Assembly: GCF_023715105.1 (NCBI RefSeq)
Contig: NZ_JAMBNO010000019.1
Span: 18,441-82,440 of the forward strand
Direction: 5' to 3'
DNA from: Hydrogenophaga intermedia
GTDB taxonomy: Bacteria > Pseudomonadota > Gammaproteobacteria > Burkholderiales > Burkholderiaceae_C
DNA: 64,000 bases
Part shown: in pieces, positions 26,003 through 35,910 of the stretch
Numbering within the stretch: the stretch's first letter is position 1
Layout of the letters: every line of letters starts with the position of its first letter
Notes under the pieces: model-generated
Seen by the model: the letters and a program-made list of their open reading frames with translations, nothing else
What the model was told of the DNA's origin: nothing
Databases searched by the model: none
Made by a program: the position numbers and the translations under genes

Positions 26003-26251
26003 ATGTCCAAGAACACAAAGCAGACGTCATCACGCGTTGGTCGGCTGGCGTCGGAAACGCTGCAAAGCAGCAGTTCGTCGCAAGTGGCCAAGAGTCTGGC
26101 CGCCTCGGCACTGTCTCAGCGTAGCGGCGACAAACAGACCGGTGCCCAGATGGAAGACAAGGCAGCACGCGTTTTGGCCAGCGACCGATACGCCAAAGGC
26201 ACGAAAGAACTTGCGGCCTCAGTCCTTTCACAAGCCAACAAACAGCGCTGA
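26003..26251 (+). CDS. Small Ser/Ala-rich protein, third gene of the ImmA/IrrE module
   Basis: An 82-aa protein, MSKNTKQTSSRVGRLASETL and onward, with two similar helical segments (VAKSLAASALSQ near residue 28 and TKELAASVLSQ near residue 67), suggesting an internal duplication. An AAAGGAG site at 25991-25997 supports the ATG at 26003. It follows the protease gene by 16 bp. No family recognised; it could be the regulator substrate or an accessory subunit. Confidence 0.6.
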   Translation: MSKNTKQTSSRVGRLASETLQSSSSSQVAKSLAASALSQRSGDKQTGAQMEDKAARVLASDRYAKGTKELAASVLSQANKQR

Positions 26252-26323
26252 TGCTGCCTGTCGAGGTTGAGGCTCGATCTTTGACTGAACTATTGGTCAT
26301 TGGCTGCAACTGAATCGGTATTC

Positions 26324-27070
26324 ATGACACGCATTCCACCGTTCAGCTCGCAGCACCTTGAAGCCGCGTGCCGCGTGCTCGCAGATACCGAGCGCGGCCT
26401 TAGCGGCACACAGATCGAACGCCTGCTGCAAGAAATCGAGATTGCCGACACGTCGCCTGGCATGACCAAGTGGAAGCGGTTGTTCAATGCGCTGGCCGGC
26501 GCGCAGAATCACCACCAGATCGGCAACCATCTTGTTATGTTCGTCAATCGTGCGATGAATCCGGTGAACTACGCTCGCGATCCTGCGACGTTCGCCTGGC
26601 GGCGCGGCGAACTCAATGTCGTCCTTGCCTTCTCCGGTTTCTACGTGCGCGAAGACGGTAAGGTCGGGCACGCCGATAAGGCCACGACGCTTGATGCTGC
26701 CCGCGCCCGCGCGGGACGACTCAAGGCCGCGCTGGAAAGCCGCGTCGTCCATGCGGAGGTGCTGAACTACTGCCGCGCCGAGTTGCTTGACGAAAACTAC
26801 TTCCATGCCGTGTTCGAGGCGACGAAAGGTGTTGCAGAGCGGGTTCGCCTGCTATCGGGCCTGAACGGCGACGGCGCGGACTTGGTGAACAAGGCATTCG
26901 CAGGCCAGCAACCCGTTCTCGCCTTGGGACCGCTCACCACCGATTCGGAAAAGAGTGAGCAGACAGGCTTTGCCAACTGGCAGACCAGCCTCAACTTCCG
27001 ATCCGACGGTCCCCGGACAGGCCCGGAGCCCGCCACTTTCAAACTCCCGGCAGTTCCCAACGTCAGTTAA
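26324..27070 (+). CDS. TIGR02391 (Ymh) family protein with disrupted C-terminus
   Basis: A 248-aa ORF. An N-terminal helical domain (FSSQHLEAACRVLADTERGL onward) is followed by the Ymh core: ENYFHAVFEATKGVAERVRL near residue 166, then NKAFAGQQPVLAL and TDSEKSEQTGFANW. In intact members the core continues into an RNPRAH-type motif; here the sequence diverges after about residue 218 into Pro/Arg-rich residues next to a degenerate repeat. The gene is therefore probably truncated by rearrangement. Family function is unknown; members are frequent in defence islands. Confidence 0.55.
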   Translation: MTRIPPFSSQHLEAACRVLADTERGLSGTQIERLLQEIEIADTSPGMTKWKRLFNALAGAQNHHQIGNHLVMFVNRAMNPVNYARDPATFAWRRGELNVVLAFSGFYVREDGKVGHADKATTLDAARARAGRLKAALESRVVHAEVLNYCRAELLDENYFHAVFEATKGVAERVRLLSGLNGDGADLVNKAFAGQQPVLALGPLTTDSEKSEQTGFANWQTSLNFRSDGPRTGPEPATFKLPAVPNVS

Positions 27071-27248
27071 CCCTGTCGCCGGCAACTTCCAACCAGCTTT
27101 CACCCCCGCTTGGGTCTGCCCGAACCGAATTGACCGGTGCTAGGCGTAGCGCGTCCGGACGTCAGTTAACCCTGTCGCCAGCAGACGCCAACGAGTTTTC
27201 ACCCCCGCTAGGGCCTGTCCGAATCAAAATGACCAGTGCTAGGTGTAG
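27062..27248. repeat. Two degenerate tandem copies of an 88-bp repeat
   Basis: Copy 1 is 27062-27149 and copy 2 is 27161-27248, 73 of 88 positions identical by hand alignment, with a period of 99 bp. Both start GTCAGTTAACCCTGTCGCC and share the central TTTCACCCCCGCT and the end GTGCTAGG-GTAG. They begin inside the broken C-terminus of the Ymh gene. Origin unknown; an insertion-sequence end is possible. The rest of 27249-27491 shows no convincing gene. Confidence 0.75.
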
Positions 27249-27491
27249 ATGAGCGACGGCCGTCTGGACAACTAAACTTGTAACGATAAAGACCAGTAAA
27301 GTTGTTAGCGCCTGCCACAAAGGTCCTCGCGTGCGCGAGGAAGGTTGTTTTGCCTACTCGACCACAAAGTCACGGCCGACTGCAGTCAAGTATTCGGTGT
27401 TAGTCGAAGCATCGAATCCCCACCAGCCGAAAACTCTTCCCAAGGGCACACGAGCTAGAGTGCGAATTTTTTTGACCAACCCAACCACTAT

Positions 27492-27507
27492 GGTCACAAT
27501 AATGACC
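27492..27507. promoter_or_regulatory. Operator-like palindrome at start of HTH gene
   Basis: GGTCA and TGACC, a perfect inverted repeat with a six-base spacer, ends two bases before the start codon of the helix-turn-helix gene and occupies the place of its ribosome-binding site. A further TGACC half-site is at about 27473. It fits an autoregulatory site. Confidence 0.5.
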
Positions 27508-27509
27508 AA

Positions 27510-28181
27510 ATGGCTATCTTGACTCCCTCTCCTGTTCTCGAGCGCCATCTCTTGCTGCGGCTTGGCAACCGCCTGAAGGAGATGCGCAAGGCACGGGAAC
27601 TGAGCACCACCGAGATGAGCAAATTGGTGGGCATCTCGCGCAACACGCTCAGGGCGATCGAAAACGGTGATCCCTCTCCTTCCGTGGGCTCTTTTGTGCG
27701 GGTCATGTCGGTGCTGGGAGTGGCAGGCGAACTCGCTATGCTGGCAGGCGACAAGATGCAGCCTGCACCGAAAGGCGCCGCGCGATCGAGCCGCGGCAAG
27801 CCAACCATTCACGTCACAGCGACGGCGGATCAATCTCTGCATGCGGTTCAAGACCTGCAGAGCCTGGCCCTCCACCTGGCAGCTGTGGACCTGTTGAAGG
27901 CCGATCCTGCAATGGTGGGGAAAGCTCAGGCGACGCTGAAGCGTTGGCTCGAAAAAGGATCATCACGCTCCACGAGTCTTTGGCTGGAGTGGGAGCAAAT
28001 CCTTCTCAATCGTCAGTGGAGGAGAGCTCTGGCGAGCGGCCAGCGTGCGCAGGCGTTGCGGCAAAGCTCTCCCTTGGTGACGATCCTGCCAGCGGACACA
28101 CGTAAGCAGGTGCTTGACCAGATCGCAGCACTCAAGAAAGGTGTGGTCTTGCACGAGGCACCGGCTGAGGTGGCGCCATGA
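27510..28181 (+). CDS. XRE-type helix-turn-helix protein with extra C-terminal domain
   Basis: A 223-aa protein. Residues about 15-75 are an XRE helix-turn-helix (RLGNRLKEMRKARELSTTEM, then VGISRNTLRAIENGDPSPSV) resembling antitoxin repressors. A basic linker (PKGAARSSRGK) leads to a helical C-terminal domain with LWLEWEQILLNRQWRRALAS and RQSSPLVTILP. The partner expected downstream is missing: an ATG at 28178 opens only a 17-codon frame. It may be the surviving antitoxin of a broken toxin-antitoxin pair. The palindrome at its start suggests autoregulation. Confidence 0.65.
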   Translation: MAILTPSPVLERHLLLRLGNRLKEMRKARELSTTEMSKLVGISRNTLRAIENGDPSPSVGSFVRVMSVLGVAGELAMLAGDKMQPAPKGAARSSRGKPTIHVTATADQSLHAVQDLQSLALHLAAVDLLKADPAMVGKAQATLKRWLEKGSSRSTSLWLEWEQILLNRQWRRALASGQRAQALRQSSPLVTILPADTRKQVLDQIAALKKGVVLHEAPAEVAP

Positions 28182-28297
28182 ACGGGGAAGAGACGGATCA
28201 GATGAGGTCATCATCATCGGCAGCCAGTTGACCGTGGGGGCCATATTCGCGAGGATTCAAGTCGCGATTCCCCCAGACACCGCAATTTTGAGCAGCC

Positions 28298-28729
28298 ATG
28301 GAAAAAGTACCCCTAAGTGCATCCACGCACCTTGCGCGTTACCTGGAGGAAGGAGAACTGAGCCAATTGGAACTCCACCAAGTTGTGCTCGCAGGGATAC
28401 CTACGGCCGAGGTGGCTGAGTTCCTCTCCGCATTCAAGTCCATTCCCAAGCGCGATCTGCTCGCTGTGCTGGGCCTGAGCGAAAAAACTCTTCTGAAGCG
28501 GAAGGCGTCGACGATGACGCCGGCCGTGTCAGGTGCTGCGCTCGATATGGGAGGCATCCTCCGCACTGCAGTTAACGTGCTGGGTTCGATGGAAGAAGCC
28601 GAGCATTGGTTGGCGCAGCCAGCAGTGGCTTTCCGCGGGCAACGGCCGATCGAACTCCTTGCAACACGGCAAGGCACTCAACTCGTCCGGAGTCAACTGG
28701 TGTGCATGGAGCACGGCGTCTACATATAA
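28298..28729 (+). CDS. Xre/MbcA/ParS-type antitoxin, orphan
   Basis: A 143-aa protein. The N-terminal Xre-like domain (about residues 30-75) contains FLSAFKSIPKRDLLAVLGLS. The C-terminal toxin-binding (DUF2384) domain has WLAQPAVAFRGQRPIELLAT and then GTQLVRSQLVCMEHGVYI, the standard ending of RES-Xre antitoxins. The RES-domain toxin that should follow is absent; about 210 bp later an IS66 end begins. The toxin was probably lost when mobile DNA inserted. Retained antitoxins can neutralise related toxins elsewhere. Confidence 0.82.
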   Translation: MEKVPLSASTHLARYLEEGELSQLELHQVVLAGIPTAEVAEFLSAFKSIPKRDLLAVLGLSEKTLLKRKASTMTPAVSGAALDMGGILRTAVNVLGSMEEAEHWLAQPAVAFRGQRPIELLATRQGTQLVRSQLVCMEHGVYI

Positions 28730-28942
28730 CTGCAGATTTAGCGTGCCCCTGCTGGGACAAGACAGGTTGAAGTGGGATGCTCACCCTGCCCCGCCCGTTC
28801 ATACACCCAGAATGCTCAATACGCTGTACAGCGTATGAATGTATCGGTTGCATGCTCCTCAGGGCCCGCTTTTCATTTGCTGGCATGGCCGTGAAAGGAT
28901 GCGGCACCCGCGCGACATGAGCGCTGCGGAGGTGGAAGCGTT

Positions 28943-29210
28943 GTAAGCGAGCGGCCATCCCACCCTTGAAGGGATTGGCCTAAGCGGCAACGATGGTGTC
29001 CACCAAGCGAATAGGTGGACACCATGAATGAAGCCAAGAAGAAGACCCGCCGGCGGTACGGTGCTGAGCTCAAGCAGCAGATCCTCGCCGAGTGCGCCGA
29101 GCCAGGCGCTTCGGTGGCCAGCATCGCCTTGTCGCACGGCATCAACGCCAACGTCGTGCACAAGTGGCGCCGCCAGGATGACAGCCCGCTGCCTGCACTC
29201 CAGGCTCCCG
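28943..29210 (+). mobile_element. IS66-family element remnant, left end
   Basis: Begins with the IS66-type terminus GTAAGCGAGCGG at 28943 and includes the start of a tnpA gene. A perfect 10-bp inverted repeat (GGTGTCCACC at 28995-29004 and GGTGGACACC at 29014-29023) lies just before the tnpA ATG at 29024. Homology fades at about 29205-29210; no right end is present nearby. Confidence 0.7.
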
Positions 29211-29260
29211 CATTGAGGGTCGGCAGGGATTCATGTAAAACCCAGCAGAAACAGGCTTAA
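29024..29260 (+). pseudogene. tnpA: Truncated IS66 tnpA (OrfA)
   Basis: The first 60 residues, MNEAKKKTRRRYGAELKQQI then SVASIALSHGINANVVHKWR, are the helix-turn-helix of IS66-family OrfA. After about residue 61 the frame runs into unrelated sequence (RVGRDSCKTQQKQA) and stops. The strong hairpin before the start could limit read-through translation. Confidence 0.75.
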
Positions 29261-30336
29261 GTGCCTGTCCCCGTTGACTTTTTCGACTCTCTCTTCCCTG
29301 GACGACCGGCCTCTTCAACCGGGTTCGCAACCAAATTAGGGCCAGTCGCCGGCGTACTGAAGCGCTCAAGCATGCTGGCCACGACCTGCTCCTGGGCCGT
29401 GACGGATGACCTGGCCGTCGCCAGCGCCAGTTCCAGCTGTTGTTTGGCGGAAAGCAGCTCGTCGACCTTGGCCTGCAACTGCTCTTTGGAAGTGCTGAGC
29501 TGCTGGACGGCCGCGTCCTGCTCAACCAGGCGCCGGCCCAATTCCTCGGAGCGCCTTTGCGCAAACCCCAGTTCATCCTTGAGCGGCCGCAGGCCTCGCA
29601 CCTCTTCCTGAGCCTGGTGCAGATCGCCCTGGGCGCGCGACAAATCGCCCAGGAGGCGTGCGTTTTCCTGAAGGGTATGGACGGCTTCCTGCTGCTTGGT
29701 GGCCAAGGTCTCGTTCACGGTGCGCAACTCGGCCTGCAGGTACTGCACCTGCTGTTCGTGCTTGCGCTGGTCCTGGTCGCGCTGCTCCTTTGTGGATTCC
29801 CGGAAATGCTCCAGCGCCTGGCGCGCGTGCTTGTGCTTTTCTTCCAGGGATTGGCGATGGCGCTCTTCGGCCGCGAGGCGCTCCTGCAGGTCGGCCACCT
29901 GCTGGACGAGCTGAGTGTTTTCCAGGGTCTTGCGGCTCAGAGCTTCGCTGGTTTTGCCGTGAGCGTTTTTTTCGTCGGCCAGGGCCCGCTGGGTTTGCTC
30001 CAGCTGCTGGCGCGTGGCCAGCGCCTCGGATTTCAGGGCCGCGACGGCTTGCTGCTGTTGGCTCAGCTGCTCGGCGTGCTTGGCCTGCGCCGTGGTGACC
30101 CGCTCTTCCGCTTCTTCATTGACGCGGGCGGCTAGGCGACCCACCAGGTCCTGGATTGCCTCGCTGACGGCTACGCGGCTGCCGGTGGCTGGCCCTTCCT
30201 CTTCCTCGATCTCCTTCAGGTAGCGATGGATCGTGGTTTTGGAGCCGCTGCCCAGCTCTTCGCGCACCGCATCGATGGACGGATTGCGCCCTGCGGCCAG
30301 CAATTTATCGCGGGCACGCAGCACTTCAGACTTGTA
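29257..30336 (-). pseudogene. KfrA-like DNA-binding coiled-coil protein, 5'-truncated
   Basis: At least 355 codons. The N-terminal part (RDKLLAAGRNPSIDAVREEL, then KTTIHRYLKEI) matches the KfrA N-terminal helix-turn-helix, and the rest is a long Gln/Glu-rich coiled coil (about residues 60-320), as in plasmid KfrA proteins that act as autorepressors and aid plasmid maintenance. The frame continues in-phase upstream to 30336, where a Tn21-type terminal repeat abuts it, so the true start and first residues were removed by that insertion. A GTG at 30324 could allow some expression. It points to a plasmid or ICE origin for this segment. Confidence 0.75.
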
Positions 30337-30374
30337 GGGGTCGTCTCAGAAAACGGAAAATAAAGCACGTTAAG
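30337..30374 (+). repeat. Tn21-type terminal inverted repeat (outer)
   Basis: 38 bp beginning GGGGTCGTCTCAGAAAACGG and ending CACGTTAAG; it differs from the Tn21/Tn501 repeat I know at one position near the inner end. It directly abuts the truncated kfrA-like gene. Confidence 0.9.
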
Positions 30375-30421
30375 CCGGATTTGCGCTGGGCCGTGACGTG
30401 CTTTGTGCTTAGCTGCGCTAT

Positions 30422-31384
30422 TTAGCCATGTCGCTCGCGCAGCGCACGCACGCCGCGACCTAGTTTGCGACGCAACAAGGTGCGCAAGGTCGTGCCGTCG
30501 GAATAGCCGACCAAGCCGGCGATGCGCTCGATACTTTCCTCGGTCGTCTGCAATAAGTGCACCGCGCGCTCCACGCGCAAGTCTTGGAAATACGTCAACG
30601 GCGACTTGCCCAGCACGGCCTGCAGGCGCCGTCCCAGCGTCCGTTCGCTGCTGCCCACGGAGCGGGCGGCATCGCTCATCGAAAAGCCCAGGGCCAGTCG
30701 CTCTCTGGCCCACTGTTCGAAGCGCTCGACGATCGGGTCGGCATGCGCTACCTGATCGGCAATCATGAACACTGCTTGCGACGCGCGCGGCTCGATTAGC
30801 AGGTAGCGCGCGCATAGCGCGGCCAACGTTGGGCTCTGGCCACGCACCACGCCCAGCCCCAGATCGAGATGGGCCAGCGCCGCGCCTGCCGTGGTGAAAC
30901 CGGGCGAATTAACCAGCATCCGTGATTCGTCGAGCGCCACCAGCGGATAGCGCTGATGAAACAGCGCTGATAGCCACCAGGATGTGGTCGCGCTTTGTCC
31001 GTCGAGCAGCCCGGTTTCGGCCAGCACGAAGGTGCTGGTGCAGGCGGCTCCAATATGCACGCCTGCTGCGGCCCATTGCCGCAGCCAGGTGCCAGCCTCG
31101 ATGACGTCGGGACGCGTCAACGCCGCTAACAAAGGCTGCGGCATTTTGCTGCCCAGTGCGGGGAGCAGCACGACATCGGGCCTGGGCAAGGCCGTCACCC
31201 GCGTGACGGGAACGCTCAACCCCTGCGCCGTGTGCACCTCTTGGCGCACTCCCACTAGGCGCATGTCTAGCTGCAACGAAGACTGCTCGCGCTGCCCCAA
31301 CTCGTTGGCGGTACCGATGACGTCCAGCAGCGACGCAAGGCCAATATCGAATACCCCATTGAGGGCAAATACATAGATGAGCAT
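30422..31384 (-). CDS. GlxA-family transcriptional regulator (PfpI-like domain plus AraC helix-turn-helix)
   Basis: A 320-aa regulator. Residues about 1-185 form a DJ-1/PfpI-like domain starting MLIYVFALNGVFDIGLASLL, with the AACTSTFVLAETGLLDGQ elbow near residue 113. An AraC-type DNA-binding domain follows (about 225-315) with SSERTLGRRLQAVLGKSPLTYF and GYSDGTTLRTLLRRKLG. It is divergent from a small monooxygenase-like gene about 100 bp away and probably controls it. The pair lies between two Tn21-type terminal repeats as cargo. Confidence 0.88.
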   Translation of the reverse strand: MLIYVFALNGVFDIGLASLLDVIGTANELGQREQSSLQLDMRLVGVRQEVHTAQGLSVPVTRVTALPRPDVVLLPALGSKMPQPLLAALTRPDVIEAGTWLRQWAAAGVHIGAACTSTFVLAETGLLDGQSATTSWWLSALFHQRYPLVALDESRMLVNSPGFTTAGAALAHLDLGLGVVRGQSPTLAALCARYLLIEPRASQAVFMIADQVAHADPIVERFEQWARERLALGFSMSDAARSVGSSERTLGRRLQAVLGKSPLTYFQDLRVERAVHLLQTTEESIERIAGLVGYSDGTTLRTLLRRKLGRGVRALRERHG

Positions 31385-31485
31385 GGCGGATAATATATCA
31401 TTAATGGCGATTCCGCCACTATCCTCCGCTACCGCCCGAGCCTAAGATTTGTTCCTCCATCAACAACTCTCAAGGAACACACATC

Positions 31486-31794
31486 ATGGTCAAGCTTGCT
31501 ATTCGCGCCACACTGGTCGCAAAACCTGGCAAGGAAGCCGCCGTCGAAGCATTTCTCAAGAGCGCACTGCCGCTGGCCATGCGGGAGGCCGGTACCACGC
31601 TCTGGTTCGCGCTCAAGATCACGCCGTCGACGTTTGGCATCTTCGACGCCTTCGCCGACGAGGCGGGCCGTGACGCGCATCTGGCCGGGCCGATCGCCGC
31701 TGCACTGATGGCACAAGCGTCTGAACTGCTGGCTCATGCGCCCGTCATCGAAAAAATCGACGTGCTGGCCGTTAAGTTGCCAGCAGCGAGCTGA
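31486..31794 (+). CDS. Antibiotic biosynthesis monooxygenase (ABM)-fold protein
   Basis: A 102-aa protein with the dimeric alpha/beta-barrel ABM pattern: VKLAIRATLVAKPGKEAAVE at the N-terminus, then ALKITPSTFGIFDAFADEAG, and a final strand EKIDVLAVKLP. ATG at 31486 follows AAGGAAC. ABM proteins include cofactor-free quinone-forming monooxygenases and stress proteins. It is divergent from the GlxA-type regulator. The substrate is unknown; detoxification of a reactive electrophile or quinol is a reasonable guess. Confidence 0.8.
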   Translation: MVKLAIRATLVAKPGKEAAVEAFLKSALPLAMREAGTTLWFALKITPSTFGIFDAFADEAGRDAHLAGPIAAALMAQASELLAHAPVIEKIDVLAVKLPAAS

Positions 31795-31918
31795 AAGCAC
31801 AAGGAAATCGTGCGCCAAGCCGTTGGCCTGTTCACGTTGTCCAGTTGACCTATTGTCATTTTCAGAAGGCGATAGCACGAATTATCAAAAGTCGGCCGCA
31901 CGGTTTTTTCTGACGGTT

Positions 31919-31956
31919 GACGTCACCTCAGAAAACGGAAAATAAAGCACGCTTAG
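31919..31956 (+). repeat. Second Tn21-type terminal repeat, outer bases degraded
   Basis: CACCTCAGAAAACGGAAAAT at 31924-31943, continuing AAAGCACGC, matches the mer-side Tn21 terminus, but the outermost GGGGG is replaced by GACGT. It has the same orientation as the repeat at 30337, so it is the ancestral left end now buried inside a larger transposon. Confidence 0.8.
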
Positions 31957-31971
31957 GCGTAGTTCCCTTGG

Positions 31972-32406
31972 CTACACCGCGTCGGTACTGCGCGGTTCTT
32001 TCTTCCCTTGCAGTGAAGCAATCAGCGGGCAAGAAACATTCCCCTGCCGCAGGTGGCAGGCACACACAAGTTCGGAAAGCACCGACTCCATACGCGCCAA
32101 GTCAGTCATTTTTTCGCGCACGTCCTTGAGCTTGTGCTCGGCCAGACTACTGGCTTCCTCGCAATGGGTGCCATCCTCCAGCCGCAGCAGTTCGGCTATT
32201 TCATCCAGACTGAAGCCCAGCCGCTGGGCTGATTTCACGAACCGCACCCGCGTTACATCCGCCTCGCCATAGCGGCGGATGCTGCCGTAAGGCTTGTCCG
32301 GCTCCGGCAACAAGCCCTTGCGCTGATAGAACCGGATGGTCTCTACGTTGACCCCGGCCGCCTTGGCGAAAACGCCGATGGTCAGATTTTCCAAATTGTT
32401 TTCCAT
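31972..32406 (-). CDS. merR: Mercury-responsive regulator MerR
   Basis: A 144-aa dimeric regulator of the mer operon. An N-terminal winged helix ([20 protein letters not shown]) precedes a dimerisation helix. The three Hg(II)-binding cysteines are in the canonical places: Cys82, Cys117 and Cys126. It is transcribed divergently from merT across the operator at 32412-32442, where MerR represses without Hg and activates with Hg. Confidence 0.97.
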   Translation of the reverse strand: MENNLENLTIGVFAKAAGVNVETIRFYQRKGLLPEPDKPYGSIRRYGEADVTRVRFVKSAQRLGFSLDEIAELLRLEDGTHCEEASSLAEHKLKDVREKMTDLARMESVLSELVCACHLRQGNVSCPLIASLQGKKEPRSTDAV

Positions 32407-32411
32407 ATTGC

Positions 32412-32442
32412 TTGACTCCGTACATGACTACGGAAGTAAGGT
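32412..32442 (+). promoter_or_regulatory. mer operator-promoter
   Basis: -35 TTGACT at 32412-32417 and -10 TAAGGT at 32437-32442 are 19 bp apart, the over-long spacing needed for MerR-type activation. The MerR dyad CCGTA-N6-TACGG lies between them at 32418-32433. Confidence 0.93.
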
Positions 32443-32477
32443 TACGCTATCCAATTTAAATTCGAAAGGACACGCGC

Positions 32478-32828
32478 ATGTCTGAACCACAAAACGGGCG
32501 CGGGGCGCTCTTCGCCGGCGGGCTGGCTGCCATCCTCGCCTCGGCCTGCTGCCTGGGGCCGCTGGTTCTGGTCACCTTGGGGTTCAGCGGCGCTTGGATC
32601 GGCAACCTGACGGTATTGGAGCCGTATCGGCCGATCTTCATCGGCGCGGCGCTGGTTGCACTGTTCTTTGCCTGGCGGCGCATCGTCCGACCGACCGCAG
32701 CCTGCAAGCCGGGCGAGGTGTGCGCGATTCCGCAAGTGCGCACCACCTACAAGCTCATTTTCTGGTTCGTCGCCGTGTTGGTCTTGGTCGCGCTTGGTTT
32801 TCCCTACGTCATGCCATTTTTCTACTAA
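32478..32828 (+). CDS. merT: Mercuric transport protein MerT
   Basis: A 116-aa inner-membrane protein with three hydrophobic helices. The first helix carries the vicinal cysteines ASACCLGPL (about residues 22-26), and the cytoplasmic loop has CKPGEVC (about residues 75-82). These relay Hg(II) from MerP to MerA. First gene of the structural operon, 35 bp after the -10 box. Confidence 0.97.
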   Translation: MSEPQNGRGALFAGGLAAILASACCLGPLVLVTLGFSGAWIGNLTVLEPYRPIFIGAALVALFFAWRRIVRPTAACKPGEVCAIPQVRTTYKLIFWFVAVLVLVALGFPYVMPFFY

Positions 32829-32841
32829 TCAGGAGTTCATC

Positions 32842-33117
32842 ATGAAAAAGCTGTTTGCCTCCCTCGCTCTCGCCGCTTTCGTTGCCCCCGTGTTCGCCGC
32901 CACTCAGACCGTCACGCTGTCCGTGCCTGGCATGACCTGCGCCTCTTGCCCGATCACTGTCAAGCACGCGCTTTCCAAGGTTGAGGGCGTGAGCAAGACC
33001 GACGTAAGTTTCGACAAGCGCCAGGCCGTCGTCACCTTCGACGATGCCAAGACCAACGTCCAGAAGTTGACCAAGGCGACCGAGGACGCGGGCTATCCGT
33101 CCAGCCTCAAACGCTGA
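32842..33117 (+). CDS. merP: Periplasmic mercury-binding protein MerP
   Basis: A 91-aa protein with a signal peptide (MKKLFASLALAAFVAPVFAA) and one heavy-metal-associated domain containing GMTCASC (about residues 33-39). It scavenges Hg(II) in the periplasm and passes it to MerT. AGGAG lies upstream of the ATG at 32842, 13 bp after merT. Confidence 0.97.
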   Translation: MKKLFASLALAAFVAPVFAATQTVTLSVPGMTCASCPITVKHALSKVEGVSKTDVSFDKRQAVVTFDDAKTNVQKLTKATEDAGYPSSLKR

Positions 33118-33144
33118 TCCGTTAACCGAACTCGGGAGCGACAC

Positions 33145-35294
<2,150 letters not shown>

Positions 35295-35311
35295 GGAAAA
35301 GGAGGTGTTCG

Positions 35312-35677
35312 ATGAACGCCTACACGGTGTCCCGGTTGGCCTTTGATGCCGGGGTGAGTGTGCATATCGTGCGCGATTACCTGCTGCGTGGATTGCTGCG
35401 GCCAGTCGCCTGCACCACGGGTGGCTACGGCCTGTTCGATGACGCCGCCTTGCAGCGACTGTGCTTCGTGCGGGCCGCCTTCGAGGCGGGCATCGGCCTC
35501 GGCGCATTGGCGCGGCTGTGCCGGGCGCTGGATGCGGCGAACTGCGATGAAACTGCCGCGCAGCTTGCTGTGCTGCGTCAGTTCGTCGAACGCCGGCGCG
35601 AAGCGTTGGCCAATCTGGAAGTGCAGTTGGCCGCCATGCCGACCGCGCCGGCACAGCATGCGGAGAGTTTGCCATGA
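35312..35677 (+). CDS. merD: Mercury resistance co-regulator MerD
   Basis: A 121-aa MerR-related protein ([20 protein letters not shown] then [11 protein letters not shown]) that lacks the MerR Hg cysteines. MerD is known to displace MerR from the operator and switch the operon off. GGAGG lies nine bases before the ATG. The stop overlaps the merE start by four bases. Confidence 0.95.
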   Translation: MNAYTVSRLAFDAGVSVHIVRDYLLRGLLRPVACTTGGYGLFDDAALQRLCFVRAAFEAGIGLGALARLCRALDAANCDETAAQLAVLRQFVERRREALANLEVQLAAMPTAPAQHAESLP

Positions 35678-35910
35678 ACAGCCCCGAGCGCATGCCGGCC
35701 GAGACGCACAAACCGTTCACCGGCTACCTGTGGGGCACGCTGGCCGTGCTGACTTGCCCCTGCCACCTGTCCATCCTCGCTGCCGTGCTGGCCGGCACAA
35801 CCGCCGGTGCATTCCTTGTCGAGTATTGGGTCATCACGGCGCTCGGTTTGACCGGCCTGTTTCTTCTGTCACTGGCGCGGGCGTTGCGGGCATTCAGGGA
35901 AAGATCATGA
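35674..35910 (+). CDS. merE: Mercury transport protein MerE
   Basis: A 78-aa membrane protein with two hydrophobic helices and the CPCH motif in [16 protein letters not shown] (about residue 27), as in MerE, a broad mercury/methylmercury carrier. Last conserved mer gene, overlapping merD by ATGA. Confidence 0.93.
   Translation: MNSPERMPAETHKPFTGYLWGTLAVLTCPCHLSILAAVLAGTTAGAFLVEYWVITALGLTGLFLLSLARALRAFRERS

Noticed and set aside
27354..27875. A 173-codon minus-strand frame ending in TEYLTAVGRDFVVE
   Set aside because: The tail looks protein-like, but most of the frame is antisense to the helix-turn-helix gene; at best it is a short remnant at 27351-27480.
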